A stretch of DNA of 44,282 bases from Bradyrhizobium valentinum (GTDB lineage: Bacteria > Pseudomonadota > Alphaproteobacteria > Rhizobiales > Xanthobacteraceae), in contig NZ_LLXX01000206.1 of NCBI RefSeq assembly GCF_001440405.1, positions 375-44,656 on the forward strand, given 5' to 3'. A program made the position numbers and the translations under genes. This document shows, piece by piece, positions 8,191-18,014 of the stretch. The first letter of the stretch is position 1, and the number at the start of each line of letters is the position of its first letter. The notes under the pieces were generated by a model that saw only the letters and a program-made list of their open reading frames with translations, searched no databases and was not told where the DNA came from.

Positions 8191-8290
8191 CCCTCATGGT
8201 GAGGAGGCGCGCAGCGCCGTCTCGAACCATGTGGCCCGGCTCGTGCCATTCATCCTTCGAGACGCGCGTTCCGCGCTCCTCAGGATGAGG
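8191..8290. repeat. Bradyrhizobium-type intergenic palindromic repeat
   Basis: About 100 bases made of two inverted modules. The left one starts CCCTCATGGTGAGGAGGCGC and the right one ends CGCGCTCCTCAGGATGAGG. The internal GTCTCGAACCATG and CTTCGAGACGCGCG segments pair with each other. I know this sequence type as a high-copy intergenic repeat of Bradyrhizobium genomes (recalled, not searched). It lies between the starts of TIGR03808 and the end of the pcp gene and contains no gene. Confidence 0.7.
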
Positions 8291-8315
8291 TCTGACACAG
8301 GTGAGCACGGCGAAG

Positions 8316-8960
8316 CTACGAAGCCCTTCGCGCCAATCTAACCATTTCCAGCAGCATCGCTTCGCCGGCGTCGACCAGCTCTTCCAGCGTGATGCGCGGA
8401 AAGCCCTTGCGTCTGACGGCGCCGCTGCGCGCGAGCGGCGGGATGTGGACGAAGGCGGCGAGGCGGGGGCCGTTATCGGTATCGACCGCTTCGATCGCGC
8501 GCCAGCTCAGGTAGTTGCAGAGATAGCTTCCGGCGTCGCGCGAGGCGCGGGCATCGAGGCCGGTGCCTTTGGCTGCACGCAGCAGTTTCGCGGTGTGCGG
8601 GCCGAACCTTTGCGCATCAGCGCCGTCGGCGATCGATCCTTTGCGAGCACGGGTTTGCGCGGCGTCGGGCCACAGCATGGTGACGGCGTTGCGGGCGCGG
8701 GTCTCGACCCGGAGATATCCGGTGCGGCCGGCGAGGCCAAACATCAACAGCGCGTGCGGCTGGTGCGTTTTCAATGCCAGCGGCAATTCGCGGTCGACCG
8801 CCTTGTAGGTTACCGGAAAGATGTGGCTGGACAGTTCGACGTCGGTGAAGGCCGGGCGGCGTAGCCGCGTCAGGCGTGCCACCAGCGACTGCGTGGGATT
8901 GTGGGGCGCACCGGGAAACGGGCCGAAGCCGGTGACGAGAATGCGAAGTTTTTCGCTCAA
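8316..8960 (-). CDS. pcp: Pyroglutamyl-peptidase I (peptidase C15)
   Basis: 214 residues, the usual family length. It removes N-terminal pyroglutamate from peptides in the cytoplasm. It starts with the family signature ILVTGFGPFPGAPHNPTQ. The catalytic triad positions are all present: Glu86 in YLRVETRARN, Cys148 in DAGSYLCNYLSW and His172 in AAFVHIPPL. The region usually reading GxAGGR is here GLAGRT, a modest departure. ATG 8960 gives MSEKLRILV directly at the first strand. Repeats flank it on both sides (8191-8290 and 8980-9082), so it appears to be a single-gene unit. Confidence 0.9.
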   Translation of the reverse strand: MSEKLRILVTGFGPFPGAPHNPTQSLVARLTRLRRPAFTDVELSSHIFPVTYKAVDRELPLALKTHQPHALLMFGLAGRTGYLRVETRARNAVTMLWPDAAQTRARKGSIADGADAQRFGPHTAKLLRAAKGTGLDARASRDAGSYLCNYLSWRAIEAVDTDNGPRLAAFVHIPPLARSGAVRRKGFPRITLEELVDAGEAMLLEMVRLARRAS

Positions 8961-8979
8961 ATGAATCAGCTTCTCCTCT

Positions 8980-9082
8980 CGTCATGCCCGCGAAGGCGGG
9001 CATCCAGTAAACACCGACATACGTGTGATCCCAACTGACAACTGTGGAATACTGGATCGTCCGCCTTCGCGGACGATGACAC
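8980..9082. repeat. Intergenic palindromic repeat, second type
   Basis: The left part reads CGTCATGCCCGCGAAGGCGG followed by GCATCCAGTA; the right part reads TACTGGATCGTCCGCC followed by TTCGCGGACGATGAC. The halves are related as an inverted pair around about 45 bases, and each has its own small hairpin (CCCGCGAAGGCGGG; CGTCCGCCTTCGCGGACG). I recognise the type as a common Bradyrhizobium intergenic repeat, by memory only. It separates pcp from meaB. Confidence 0.7.
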
Positions 9083-9102
9083 AAACATCGTATCGAGCCA
9101 AG

Positions 9103-10095
9103 CTAGCGCAGCATCTCCGCGATCTGCTCGGCAGCGACCGCCGGCGTGATGCGGCCGTCGGCGACCTCGGCCTCGGTCTTCTTCACCTTGGCGCGAATCG
9201 CGGCATCGGCGCGCAGCCGCGCCATCATGCGTTGCTCCAGCATCGACCACATCCATTTCACCTGCTGCTCACGCCGCCGGGCGGCGAACTCGCCCGAGGC
9301 GTTCATGGCGGTGCGGTGATCCAGGATCTTCTGCCACAGCGCGTCCATGCCGGTGCCCGTCAATGCCGAATAGGTCAGCACCGGCGGATGCCAATGCTTC
9401 GAGCGGGCGCTCAGGATATGCAGCGCGGAGCGATATTCGGCCGCCGCCAGGTTGGCGCGCTTGATGTTGTCGCCATCGGCCTTGTTGATCGCGACCATGT
9501 CGGCGAGTTCGACCAGCCCCTTCTTGATGCCCTGCAGTTCGTCGCCGGCGCCAGGCAGCATCAAGGCCAGGAAGAAATCGGTCATGTCGCAGACGGCGGT
9601 TTCGGACTGGCCGATGCCGACGGTTTCCACCAGCACCACGTCGAATCCGGCCGCCTCGCAGAGCAGCATCGCCTCGCGGGTTTTGGCGGCGACGCCGCCG
9701 AGCGTACCGGACGAGGGCGAGGGCCGGACGAAGGCGGCTTCGGAATTGGCCAGCCGCGCCATCCGCGTCTTGTCACCGAGGATCGAGCCGCCGGTGCGTG
9801 CCGAAGAGGGGTCCACGGCCAGCACCGCGACCTTGTGGCCGCGCTCGATCAGGAACATGCCGAGCGCATCTATGGTGGTGGATTTGCCGACCCCGGGCGA
9901 GCCGGTGATGCCGACGCGGACCGCCTTGCCGGTGTCTGATAACAGCGCCTGCACCAGATCGCGGGCCGCCGCCTGGTGATCGCCGCGCCGGCTTTCGATC
10001 AGCGTGATCGCCCGCGCCAGCGCCGCACGCTGGCCGGCGCGGAGATCCTTGGCAAGCTTCTTGAAATCGGGGGAAACATTCTTCGGCAGTGTCAT
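9103..10095 (-). CDS. meaB: Methylmalonyl-CoA mutase-associated GTPase MeaB
   Basis: 330 residues, matching the MeaB/ArgK family. This G3E-class GTPase gates cofactor loading and protects methylmalonyl-CoA mutase from inactivation. The P-loop GSPGVGKST is at 65-73, the segment VLAVDPSS(A)RTGGSILGDKTRM follows, then the switch region VLVETVGIGQSE and the base-recognition motif NKAD in MVAINKADGDN. The C-terminal helices serve for dimerisation. ATG 10095 is chosen because MTLPKNVSPDF starts the conserved helical region; the longer open frame upstream runs through tctA in another frame. It lies 53 bases downstream of tctA in the same direction and may be read from the tct promoter, while the mutase genes are 5-10 kb away on the same strand. 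Confidence 0.93.
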   Translation of the reverse strand: MTLPKNVSPDFKKLAKDLRAGQRAALARAITLIESRRGDHQAAARDLVQALLSDTGKAVRVGITGSPGVGKSTTIDALGMFLIERGHKVAVLAVDPSSARTGGSILGDKTRMARLANSEAAFVRPSPSSGTLGGVAAKTREAMLLCEAAGFDVVLVETVGIGQSETAVCDMTDFFLALMLPGAGDELQGIKKGLVELADMVAINKADGDNIKRANLAAAEYRSALHILSARSKHWHPPVLTYSALTGTGMDALWQKILDHRTAMNASGEFAARRREQQVKWMWSMLEQRMMARLRADAAIRAKVKKTEAEVADGRITPAVAAEQIAEMLR

Positions 10096-10148
10096 GCCAT
10101 GGTTTACAACGGCCGTGCCGTGCAGGCGAGGGGGCCTGCGCGGTCCGT

Positions 10149-11660
10149 TCAGCCGGCCGACGTGGCCGGGGCGGGCGTGCGCTTGAGCCGCCGCCACACC
10201 CAGACCAGCACCGGCCAGATCAGCGCGCCGATCGCCAAGGCGGCCAGGATCGCGGCGATCGGACGCTCGAAGAACGGGAATACGCTGCCGTCGGATTTGA
10301 TCAGCGAGGTGACGAAGCTCTGCTCGATCATGGTGCCCATCACGATGCCGAGCACCATCGCGGCGACCGGATAGCCGTTTTCCTCCATGACATAGCCGAT
10401 GACGCCGAAGGTCGCGACGATCACGACGCCGAATATGTTGTTGCCGATCGCGAACGAGCCTACGGCACAGCACAGCATGATGACCGGCATCACGGTGGAA
10501 CGCGGCGCGCGCAGCACGTAGCTCGCAAGGCGAATCATGACGATGCCGAGCGGGATCATGATGATGTTGGCGATGATGAACATCAGGTAGATCGCATACA
10601 TGCTCGACGCTTTTTCGGTGAACAGCGTCGGGCCGGGGTTGAGGCCTTTCATGTAGAGCACGCCGATGGCGATGGCCGCGATGGTGTCGCCGGGGATGCC
10701 GAACAGCAGCGAGGGCACCCAGCCCGAGGCGATGCTGGCGTTGTTGCTGGCGCCGGCTTCGACCAGGCCCTCGACATGGCCGGTTCCGAACTTCTCGGGT
10801 TCTTTCGAAAAGCGCTTGGACATGGCGTAGCTGACCCAGGCCGCCATGTCGGCGCCGGCGCCCGGCAGCACGCCGATGATGATGCCGATGATGTTCCCAC
10901 GCGTCATCTGCCAGTTGTATTTTTTGGTGAGCTTCCACTGGCCCGCCAGGATGCTTCCGAATTTGCGCCGCGGGATCGGCGGCGGTTCCGGCGTCAGCAT
11001 CGCGCGCATCACCTGCGCCACGGCGAAGACACCGACCAGCGCCGGGATCGGTTCGATGCCGCCGAACAAATTGGTCATGCCGAAGGTGAAGCGCGGAACG
11101 CCGCCAGGATTTTCGATACCGATGCAGGCGACGAGTAGGCCGATGAACATGCTGGCGATCGCCTTCACCGGAGAAGAGCGCGCGACCAGCGTGGCGCACA
11201 TCAGGCCGAGGAATGCGAGCCAGAAGTATTCGAAGGTCGAGAACGACAGCGCGATCTCGGCGAGCGGCGGCGCCAGGATCATCAGCGAGAGCGTGCCCGC
11301 GATGCCGCCGACAGCGGAGAACCAGACGCCGGCGCCGAGCGCGAGTTCGGCCTCGCCTTTGCGCGTCATGGCATAGGCTTCGTCCGCGTAGGCCGCCGAG
11401 GCGGGGGTGCCCGGGATGCGAAGTAACGCGCCGGGGATGTCACCGGCGAATATCGCCATCGTGGATGCCGCCACGATGGTGGCGATCGCGGCGATCGGCG
11501 ACAGATAAAACGTGACCGGGACCAGCAGCGCGGTCGCCATCGTGGCCGACAGGCCAGGCAGCGATCCGATCACGAGGCCATAGACCGATGCCGCGAGCAT
11601 CGCGACGATGACTTCCCAGGTGGTGATGAGCGCGAAGGCTTGCGTCAGGGTATTGAGCAT
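10149..11660 (-). CDS. tctA: Tripartite tricarboxylate transporter permease, TctA family
   Basis: 503 residues with about 11-12 hydrophobic segments. This is the large membrane subunit of a TTT transporter, which takes up carboxylates with a periplasmic binding protein. Family signatures are clear: VIGSLPGLSATMATALLVPVTF near the N-terminus, GDIPGALLRIPGTPASAAYADEAYAM around 75-100, and in the second half the repeat GVLPGAGADMAAWVSYAMSKR and FGIPGDTIAAIAIGVL. The duplicated PGxG-type loops are the hallmark. Three bases separate its start from the tctB stop, so translation is probably coupled. The substrate cannot be told from sequence. Confidence 0.95.
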   Translation of the reverse strand: MLNTLTQAFALITTWEVIVAMLAASVYGLVIGSLPGLSATMATALLVPVTFYLSPIAAIATIVAASTMAIFAGDIPGALLRIPGTPASAAYADEAYAMTRKGEAELALGAGVWFSAVGGIAGTLSLMILAPPLAEIALSFSTFEYFWLAFLGLMCATLVARSSPVKAIASMFIGLLVACIGIENPGGVPRFTFGMTNLFGGIEPIPALVGVFAVAQVMRAMLTPEPPPIPRRKFGSILAGQWKLTKKYNWQMTRGNIIGIIIGVLPGAGADMAAWVSYAMSKRFSKEPEKFGTGHVEGLVEAGASNNASIASGWVPSLLFGIPGDTIAAIAIGVLYMKGLNPGPTLFTEKASSMYAIYLMFIIANIIMIPLGIVMIRLASYVLRAPRSTVMPVIMLCCAVGSFAIGNNIFGVVIVATFGVIGYVMEENGYPVAAMVLGIVMGTMIEQSFVTSLIKSDGSVFPFFERPIAAILAALAIGALIWPVLVWVWRRLKRTPAPATSAG

Positions 11661-11663
11661 CGA

Positions 11664-12149
11664 TCACCAGGGCATTGGCAAAACGCCGGGCGGCAGCGGC
11701 ACGCGCAGCAATTTTGAGAAAATCAGGTGGATGCCGATCGGCGCCAGCACGGCGAGCGGCAGCGCAACCTTCCAGCGGGCTCCGAGCGCGGTTGCGGTCA
11801 CGTACACGATCAGCGTCGCTGTAAGGATGAAGCCGAGCCGGTCGGCGATCGCCACGTAGAACAGCAACAGCGCCGGCGGAAGCAGGGCGCGCAATCCGTA
11901 GAGCTTTCCGGTCGGTGGCTGCGGCTGGTCGCCCTCGACCGGAATAAGGTGTTCTTCTTCCTCGAAGCTGCGGCCGATCCCGAACGCGATCGCGAGCCCG
12001 CACAGCGCCAGACCCGAGCCGATCACCAGCGGGAAGACGTTCGGTCCGACCGGCTGGCCAGGGACCGGCGGCAACTGCCATCCGCCATAGGCGGCAGCCG
12101 CGCCGAGACCAACGAGAAACAATCCCGTGACGCGATCGGGAAGACGCAT
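11664..12149 (-). CDS. tctB: Tripartite tricarboxylate transporter small permease, TctB family
   Basis: 161 residues with four predicted membrane helices (about 8-25, 39-57, 90-107 and a C-terminal pair about 108-145) and a charged cytoplasmic loop (SFEEEEHLIPVEGDQPQPP). Length and the pattern of an N-terminal helix pair, acidic loop and C-terminal pair with a GFILTATLIV segment fit TctB, the small membrane subunit. It lies 42 bases after tctC and directly before tctA. Confidence 0.9.
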   Translation of the reverse strand: MRLPDRVTGLFLVGLGAAAAYGGWQLPPVPGQPVGPNVFPLVIGSGLALCGLAIAFGIGRSFEEEEHLIPVEGDQPQPPTGKLYGLRALLPPALLLFYVAIADRLGFILTATLIVYVTATALGARWKVALPLAVLAPIGIHLIFSKLLRVPLPPGVLPMPW

Positions 12150-12191
12150 GAACTGGCTCCGCAGATATCGGGCGACGTCAGCCGATGAAGA

Positions 12192-13187
12192 TCAAGCCTT
12201 CGACAGGCCGGCGGCCTTCATCGCCACGCCCATCTGGGCGTCGCCCTTGTCCATAAAGGCTGCGAATTGGGCCGCATCGCCCCACACCGTTCCGAAGCCG
12301 CGATTGCTCATGAAGTCCTTGAACTCCTTGGAGTCGTAAACCTTCTTCAGCGACGCCGTGAGCTTGGTCGCGACGTCAGCCGGCAGCCCTTTGGGACCGG
12401 CAATGCCGCGCCACGCACCGGTCGAATAGTCGATGCCTATGGCTTCCTTCAGCGTCGGCACATCGGGGAATGCAGGATTGCGCGCCGTAGCCATGACGGC
12501 GAGGCTGCGCGCCTTGCCGGCCTCGATGATCGCGCGGGCTTCCGGCACCGAGCATGTGGTAAGGTCGAGGCCACCGGCCGCGAGATCCTGCATCGCGGGT
12601 GCAGCGCCGTTCGACGGCACCCAGGCCACGTGGTTTGGCGCCAGTCCCATTGCCTGCATCCAGCCGACCAGCGCCAGATGCCAGATGCCGCCCTGGCCGG
12701 TGCCGGAGGCTTTGAACTTGCCGGCAGGCGCGGCCTTGATGGCGTCGGCGAGTTCTTTCACGGTCTTGTAGGGCGATGTGGAACTGACCTGGATGCCGGG
12801 CGGGTCCTCGTTCATCAGCGCGAGCGGTGTGTAACTCTTGGGCGCCAGTTCAGTGAGGCCCTGCCAGTGCATCATCGAGATTTCCACCGTCAGCATGCCG
12901 ATGGTGTAGCCGTCGGGCTGTGCGGTCGCGATCGCGGAATGGCCGACCACGCCGGAACCACCGGTGCGGTTGACCACGTTGAACGGCTGGCCGAGGTCTT
13001 TTTCCAGCAGCGCCGCAACAATGCGCGCGGTCGCGTCGGTGCCGCCGCCGGCACCCCAGGGCACGATCACGGTCACCGGCCGGGACGGATAGGCCTGCGC
13101 GAAAGCCGGCTTGAAACCAAAGCCCGCGACGGCTGCGGCAGCAGCGGATGAAGCCGCAAAGGCGCGGCGCGTGATCTTTTTGGACAT
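12192..13187 (-). CDS. tctC: Tripartite tricarboxylate transporter substrate-binding protein, TctC/Bug family
   Basis: 331 residues from ATG 13187, preceded by a strong AGGGAGG site. The N-terminus MSKKITRRAFAASSAAAAAV is a twin-arginine-type signal (TRRAF), cleaved near AFA-QA, so export may be by Tat. The mature protein begins YPSRPVTVIVPWGAGGGTDATAR, the standard Bug opening, with NRTGGSGVVGHSAIATAQPDGYTIG following. It binds a carboxylate in the periplasm and hands it to TctA/TctB. As first gene of tctC-tctB-tctA-meaB, its promoter must lie in the 219-base gap shared with the divergent SRPBCC gene. In this family several orphan copies are typical, but this one has its permease. Confidence 0.94.
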   Translation of the reverse strand: MSKKITRRAFAASSAAAAAVAGFGFKPAFAQAYPSRPVTVIVPWGAGGGTDATARIVAALLEKDLGQPFNVVNRTGGSGVVGHSAIATAQPDGYTIGMLTVEISMMHWQGLTELAPKSYTPLALMNEDPPGIQVSSTSPYKTVKELADAIKAAPAGKFKASGTGQGGIWHLALVGWMQAMGLAPNHVAWVPSNGAAPAMQDLAAGGLDLTTCSVPEARAIIEAGKARSLAVMATARNPAFPDVPTLKEAIGIDYSTGAWRGIAGPKGLPADVATKLTASLKKVYDSKEFKDFMSNRGFGTVWGDAAQFAAFMDKGDAQMGVAMKAAGLSKA

Positions 13188-13406
13188 TTTGTGGTCCTCC
13201 CTGCGGCGTCCGTGACGCCGGACGCTCTTGTGATGCGACATTCTAGGCGGCTTTGCGTTGTGGTCGCAAGGCATTGGCTCATGAGGGAGATCGTAGCCGG
13301 TGGGCATCCCGCCGCATCCGGAAATCGGGTGGTGGCGATCGGGCTACCCGAAATAGGTATCCATGTGCGGCCGGTCATCGGGCCGCGATCGATTGCGGAG
13401 AGAACC

Positions 13407-13874
13407 ATGACGACAGCCTATTACAGCACCGTGCTGGACCATCCCCTGGAAACCGTGTGGGCCCTGATCCGAGACTTCAACAACTATCCGGCCTATATCG
13501 ACGGCGTCAGCGAAAGCATGATCGAGGACGACAAGGGCGGCGATGAAGTCGGCGCCGTCAGGCGCTTCTGCTACCTCGGCAATTGGATCCGGCAGCGGCT
13601 GGCCGGCCATTCCGACCAGGCGCACTCGCTTACCTATGCGGGCATCGAGCCGTTTCCGTTTCCGTCCGAATCGCAGCCCGACGTTCCAGCGCCGACGCGT
13701 TACGAGGGGACGATGCATCTGCTTCCGATCGTCGAGGGCAACCGAACCTTCATCGAATGGTCCGTGAAGCTCGACACCGCGCCACAGGACGAGGATCGCT
13801 GGCGAGCACTGTTCCAGTCATGGATCCCGGACTGGACGCATTCGCTGGAGCGGGCGCTGGGCCGGAGCGTTTAA
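13407..13874 (+). CDS. SRPBCC (START/Bet v1-like) family protein
   Basis: 155 residues from ATG 13407 with GGAGAGA upstream. The pattern fits a polyketide-cyclase/Bet v1-like hydrophobic-pocket fold: an opening strand YYSTVLDHPLETVWALIRDFNNYPAYIDGV, a GAVRRFCYLG strand, the hairpin YEGTMHLLPIVEGNRTFIEWSVKLD and a long C-terminal helix WIPDWTHSLERAL. Such proteins bind or modify small hydrophobic ligands; the ligand is unknown. It is cytoplasmic, with no signal peptide. It is divergent from tctC and convergent with the DUF3298 gene, 14 bases after its stop. Confidence 0.85.
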   Translation: MTTAYYSTVLDHPLETVWALIRDFNNYPAYIDGVSESMIEDDKGGDEVGAVRRFCYLGNWIRQRLAGHSDQAHSLTYAGIEPFPFPSESQPDVPAPTRYEGTMHLLPIVEGNRTFIEWSVKLDTAPQDEDRWRALFQSWIPDWTHSLERALGRSV

Positions 13875-13888
13875 TCAAGGCGCAGCCG

Positions 13889-14674
13889 TTATTGTGACCG
13901 GTCTTCGTCGTCCCTCGGTCGCGCACCGCCGAAAATTTTGACGCCTTCCGGCGTCAGATACGGCTTCAACGTCTCCCACGGCACGAAGGCGATGTACTCG
14001 CCTTCGGCATAGGAGCCCACCGCGTAAGGCGCGTAGTGAAAGGTCAGGCCGGAGCTCTTGCCTTCCGCGGTCGATGGCGCCAGCGAGACCGGCCCGATCT
14101 TGAGCAGCTTTGGCTCGATGGCTTCGATGGCGCTGGCGTCCGTGCCTTCCGCGCCGCGCTTCTTTTTCTCGGCCTCGAGAGATGCAATGACGCCTTGCCG
14201 CATCGCTTTTAGCGTCGGGCCGTTGTCGGCTGTTTCGGTGAAGAACGGGCGGATGCTGATGCGTTTGCCCGCTGACCTGTCCCACAGGATGGTGTCGGAC
14301 GAAGAGTTGGGGTGCGCGCCGCCCGTATATTCGTAGTCGGACCTGACGATGCTGACATAGCGGCCGTCGACCACCGAGCGCGTCTGGTATTTCCGCTCAA
14401 ACGACCACGCGTTGCGGAATAACTCAGGGTCCTGCTTGCGTTCCTTGTCGGCATCGGCACGGTTCTTCACGGCCCATGCCTTTCCCTCGGCCAGGCAGTT
14501 CGCCGCCAGCGCCGGATCGGCCTTGATCTTGGCGTCGAGGGTGACGCTGGCCTCGACCCATTTGGTCTTGATGGAAAAGTCCGGCGTGGGCTCGGCTGCA
14601 AGGGCGGATAAGGTCGATAAGAAGCCCAGTAGCAAGACCGCGCTGCACCTTGCAAGCTGCGTTCCAGAAAACAT
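13889..14674 (-). CDS. Secreted DUF4163/DUF3298 domain protein
   Basis: 261 residues. A signal peptide (1-27, MFSGTQLARC... cleaved at ALA-AEP) is followed by a DUF4163-like half (about 35-115, with YEYTGGAHPNSSSDTILWD) and a DUF3298-like half (about 120-250, with LTFHYAPYAVGSYAEGEYIAFVPWETLKPYLTPEG). This pair of domains occurs in the RsiV anti-sigma extracellular region and in PdaC-type peptidoglycan deacetylases, where it binds muramic polymers or lysozyme. No catalytic domain or anti-sigma segment is present here, so a binding or envelope role is inferred. The ATG at 14674 overlaps the hepT stop by one base (TGATG), so it is translated in the wake of the toxin module. Confidence 0.85.
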   Translation of the reverse strand: MFSGTQLARCSAVLLLGFLSTLSALAAEPTPDFSIKTKWVEASVTLDAKIKADPALAANCLAEGKAWAVKNRADADKERKQDPELFRNAWSFERKYQTRSVVDGRYVSIVRSDYEYTGGAHPNSSSDTILWDRSAGKRISIRPFFTETADNGPTLKAMRQGVIASLEAEKKKRGAEGTDASAIEAIEPKLLKIGPVSLAPSTAEGKSSGLTFHYAPYAVGSYAEGEYIAFVPWETLKPYLTPEGVKIFGGARPRDDEDRSQ

Positions 14675-15037
14675 CAACGCTTCAATTCTCCGGTAACACG
14701 TTGAACGAAGGCATTAAGAGGCTCAAGATCGTCCTCGATCATAGCCCATAGCAGACCTGCGTCCGTGCGATGATATGCATGGCGTAACCAGTTTCCGAGA
14801 TCGGCCAAACGCCTCCAATTAATGGTCGGTTCCTGAGCCTTCACGTCAGATGGAATAGATCTCGATGCTTCACTGATAATTTCAAGCAACCGCTCGACGG
14901 CCATACGCATTACCAGATTTTCGGAGAAGCTTTCGCGTGTTTGTCCCACTACCACTTCACGAATGTTGCCAATCAGTGGCGATATGGCTCATTCGGTCGG
15001 CAATGGTTGGCTGCACGTCAGAAGACTTCCACGACAT
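14674..15037 (-). pseudogene. hepT: hepT-like HEPN ribonuclease toxin gene, disrupted by a one-base frameshift
   Basis: A full-length HepT can be rebuilt only by joining two frames. ATG 15037 starts MSWKSSDVQPTIADRMSHIA and stops at TGA 14957-14959. The other frame gives LIGNIREVVVGQTRESF and runs to TGA 14674-14676; upstream it is closed by TGA 14989-14991. The total length of 364 bases is 3 x 121 + 1, so a single extra base lies between 14957 and 14988. The C-terminal part keeps the HEPN active site (RHAYHRTD, of the R-x4-6-H type) and the conserved RLLEIISEASR and INWRRLADLGN segments. A separate 93-residue product from GTG 14955 is possible but would lack the first helix. The rebuilt start overlaps mntA by 20 bases, as is usual for the pair. 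Confidence 0.75.
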
Positions 15038-15314
15038 CGTCCGCGATTCGCTCGGCGAAGCGAGGCGGAATCGATCGGCGCATGGTGGCCTGCGCCGGCA
15101 ATCCTGTTGCGTCTTCAATGATATGCTCGACACCAATGAGGTCGAGAAGCGAGAACGATGCGTCGTGTTCGACTTCGACAAGCACGTCGATGTCGCTATC
15201 CGGACGATTGTCGCCGCGCACGCGTGAGCCGAATATGGCAAGCTTGGTTACGCCCTCGGCTTTGATTGCTTCAGCGTTTTTCCTGATTGTTGCAATAATC
15301 TCTTCGCGCGTCAT
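15018..15314 (-). CDS. mntA: MntA-type nucleotidyltransferase antitoxin
   Basis: 98 residues of a minimal nucleotidyltransferase fold. The signature is GSRVRGDNRPDSDIDVLVEV: the GS helix cap and the DSDID metal-binding acids. In MntA-HepT modules this enzyme neutralises HepT by adding AMP groups next to the HEPN active site. The protein looks complete, including the C-terminal segment RSIPPRFAERIADDVVEVF. ATG 15314 is preceded by AGGT. It lies directly upstream of, and overlaps, the frameshifted hepT, and 36 bases after the stop of the large mutase gene. The pair appears less GC-rich than its neighbours, consistent with later arrival. Confidence 0.88.
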   Translation of the reverse strand: MTREEIIATIRKNAEAIKAEGVTKLAIFGSRVRGDNRPDSDIDVLVEVEHDASFSLLDLIGVEHIIEDATGLPAQATMRRSIPPRFAERIADDVVEVF

Positions 15315-15350
15315 GGCGTGACCTGGTCCGTAATCTAGCCAGTCTATCAG

Positions 15351-17516
<2,166 letters not shown>

Positions 17517-17549
17517 TGTAGCACATGTGATTGTCGGGGAGCGTCACCC

Positions 17550-18014
17550 CTAATCATGGTCCGGATGCTGGTGACTGACGATGCGGTTAAGGTATTCGGC
17601 GCCCGCAGCTTCAAGCGTGCTTCGACCAGGTAGATAGGCAATCCTGCCGACCCAAGCCAAATGGGACTCGGTGCCGGTGGCGTAGGTCGGAACGACGAGG
17701 TCCGGCCGGTCGAAGCTGCCGGTGGTGAGCTCAATCACGTCTCCGCCGATCGCCCGATAGCTGAGCGGTGTTCCGCAGGCAGCACAGAAATCGCGCTCGG
17801 CGATCGATGACGAGCGGAAGGTTGCCGGCTTGCCGTGTGTCCACGCAAAATCCTCATGCTTGACCTCGGCGAGCGATATGAATGGACCGCCAACCGCTTT
17901 CTGGCACATCCGGCAATGACACAGCCCTATTTTCACCGGGGTCGCGTATACGGCGAAGCGTACCGCTCCGCACTGACAGCCGCCGGTCAGAATAGCCTTC
18001 CTGTCCGATGTCAT
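17550..18014 (-). CDS. GFA family (glutathione-dependent formaldehyde-activating-like) zinc protein
   Basis: 154 residues from ATG 18014, preceded by GGAGGGA. Zinc-binding cysteines of the GFA fold are all present: Cys13 and Cys15 (GGCQCG), Cys32, Cys34 and Cys37 (CHCRMC), Cys77 and Cys80 (CAACG). Most GFA members have no proven enzyme role; the name comes from the one glutathione-formaldehyde protein. The start overlaps the stop of the small mutase subunit gene (ATGA), and the stop is 33 bases before the large subunit start, so it sits inside a mutase operon. Its contribution there is unknown. Confidence 0.9.
   Translation of the reverse strand: MTSDRKAILTGGCQCGAVRFAVYATPVKIGLCHCRMCQKAVGGPFISLAEVKHEDFAWTHGKPATFRSSSIAERDFCAACGTPLSYRAIGGDVIELTTGSFDRPDLVVPTYATGTESHLAWVGRIAYLPGRSTLEAAGAEYLNRIVSHQHPDHD

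Noticed and set aside
9103..11199. A 698-residue fusion of meaB with upstream sequence
   Set aside because: The first half is tctA read in another frame; MeaB starts at ATG 10095 with the family's usual length.
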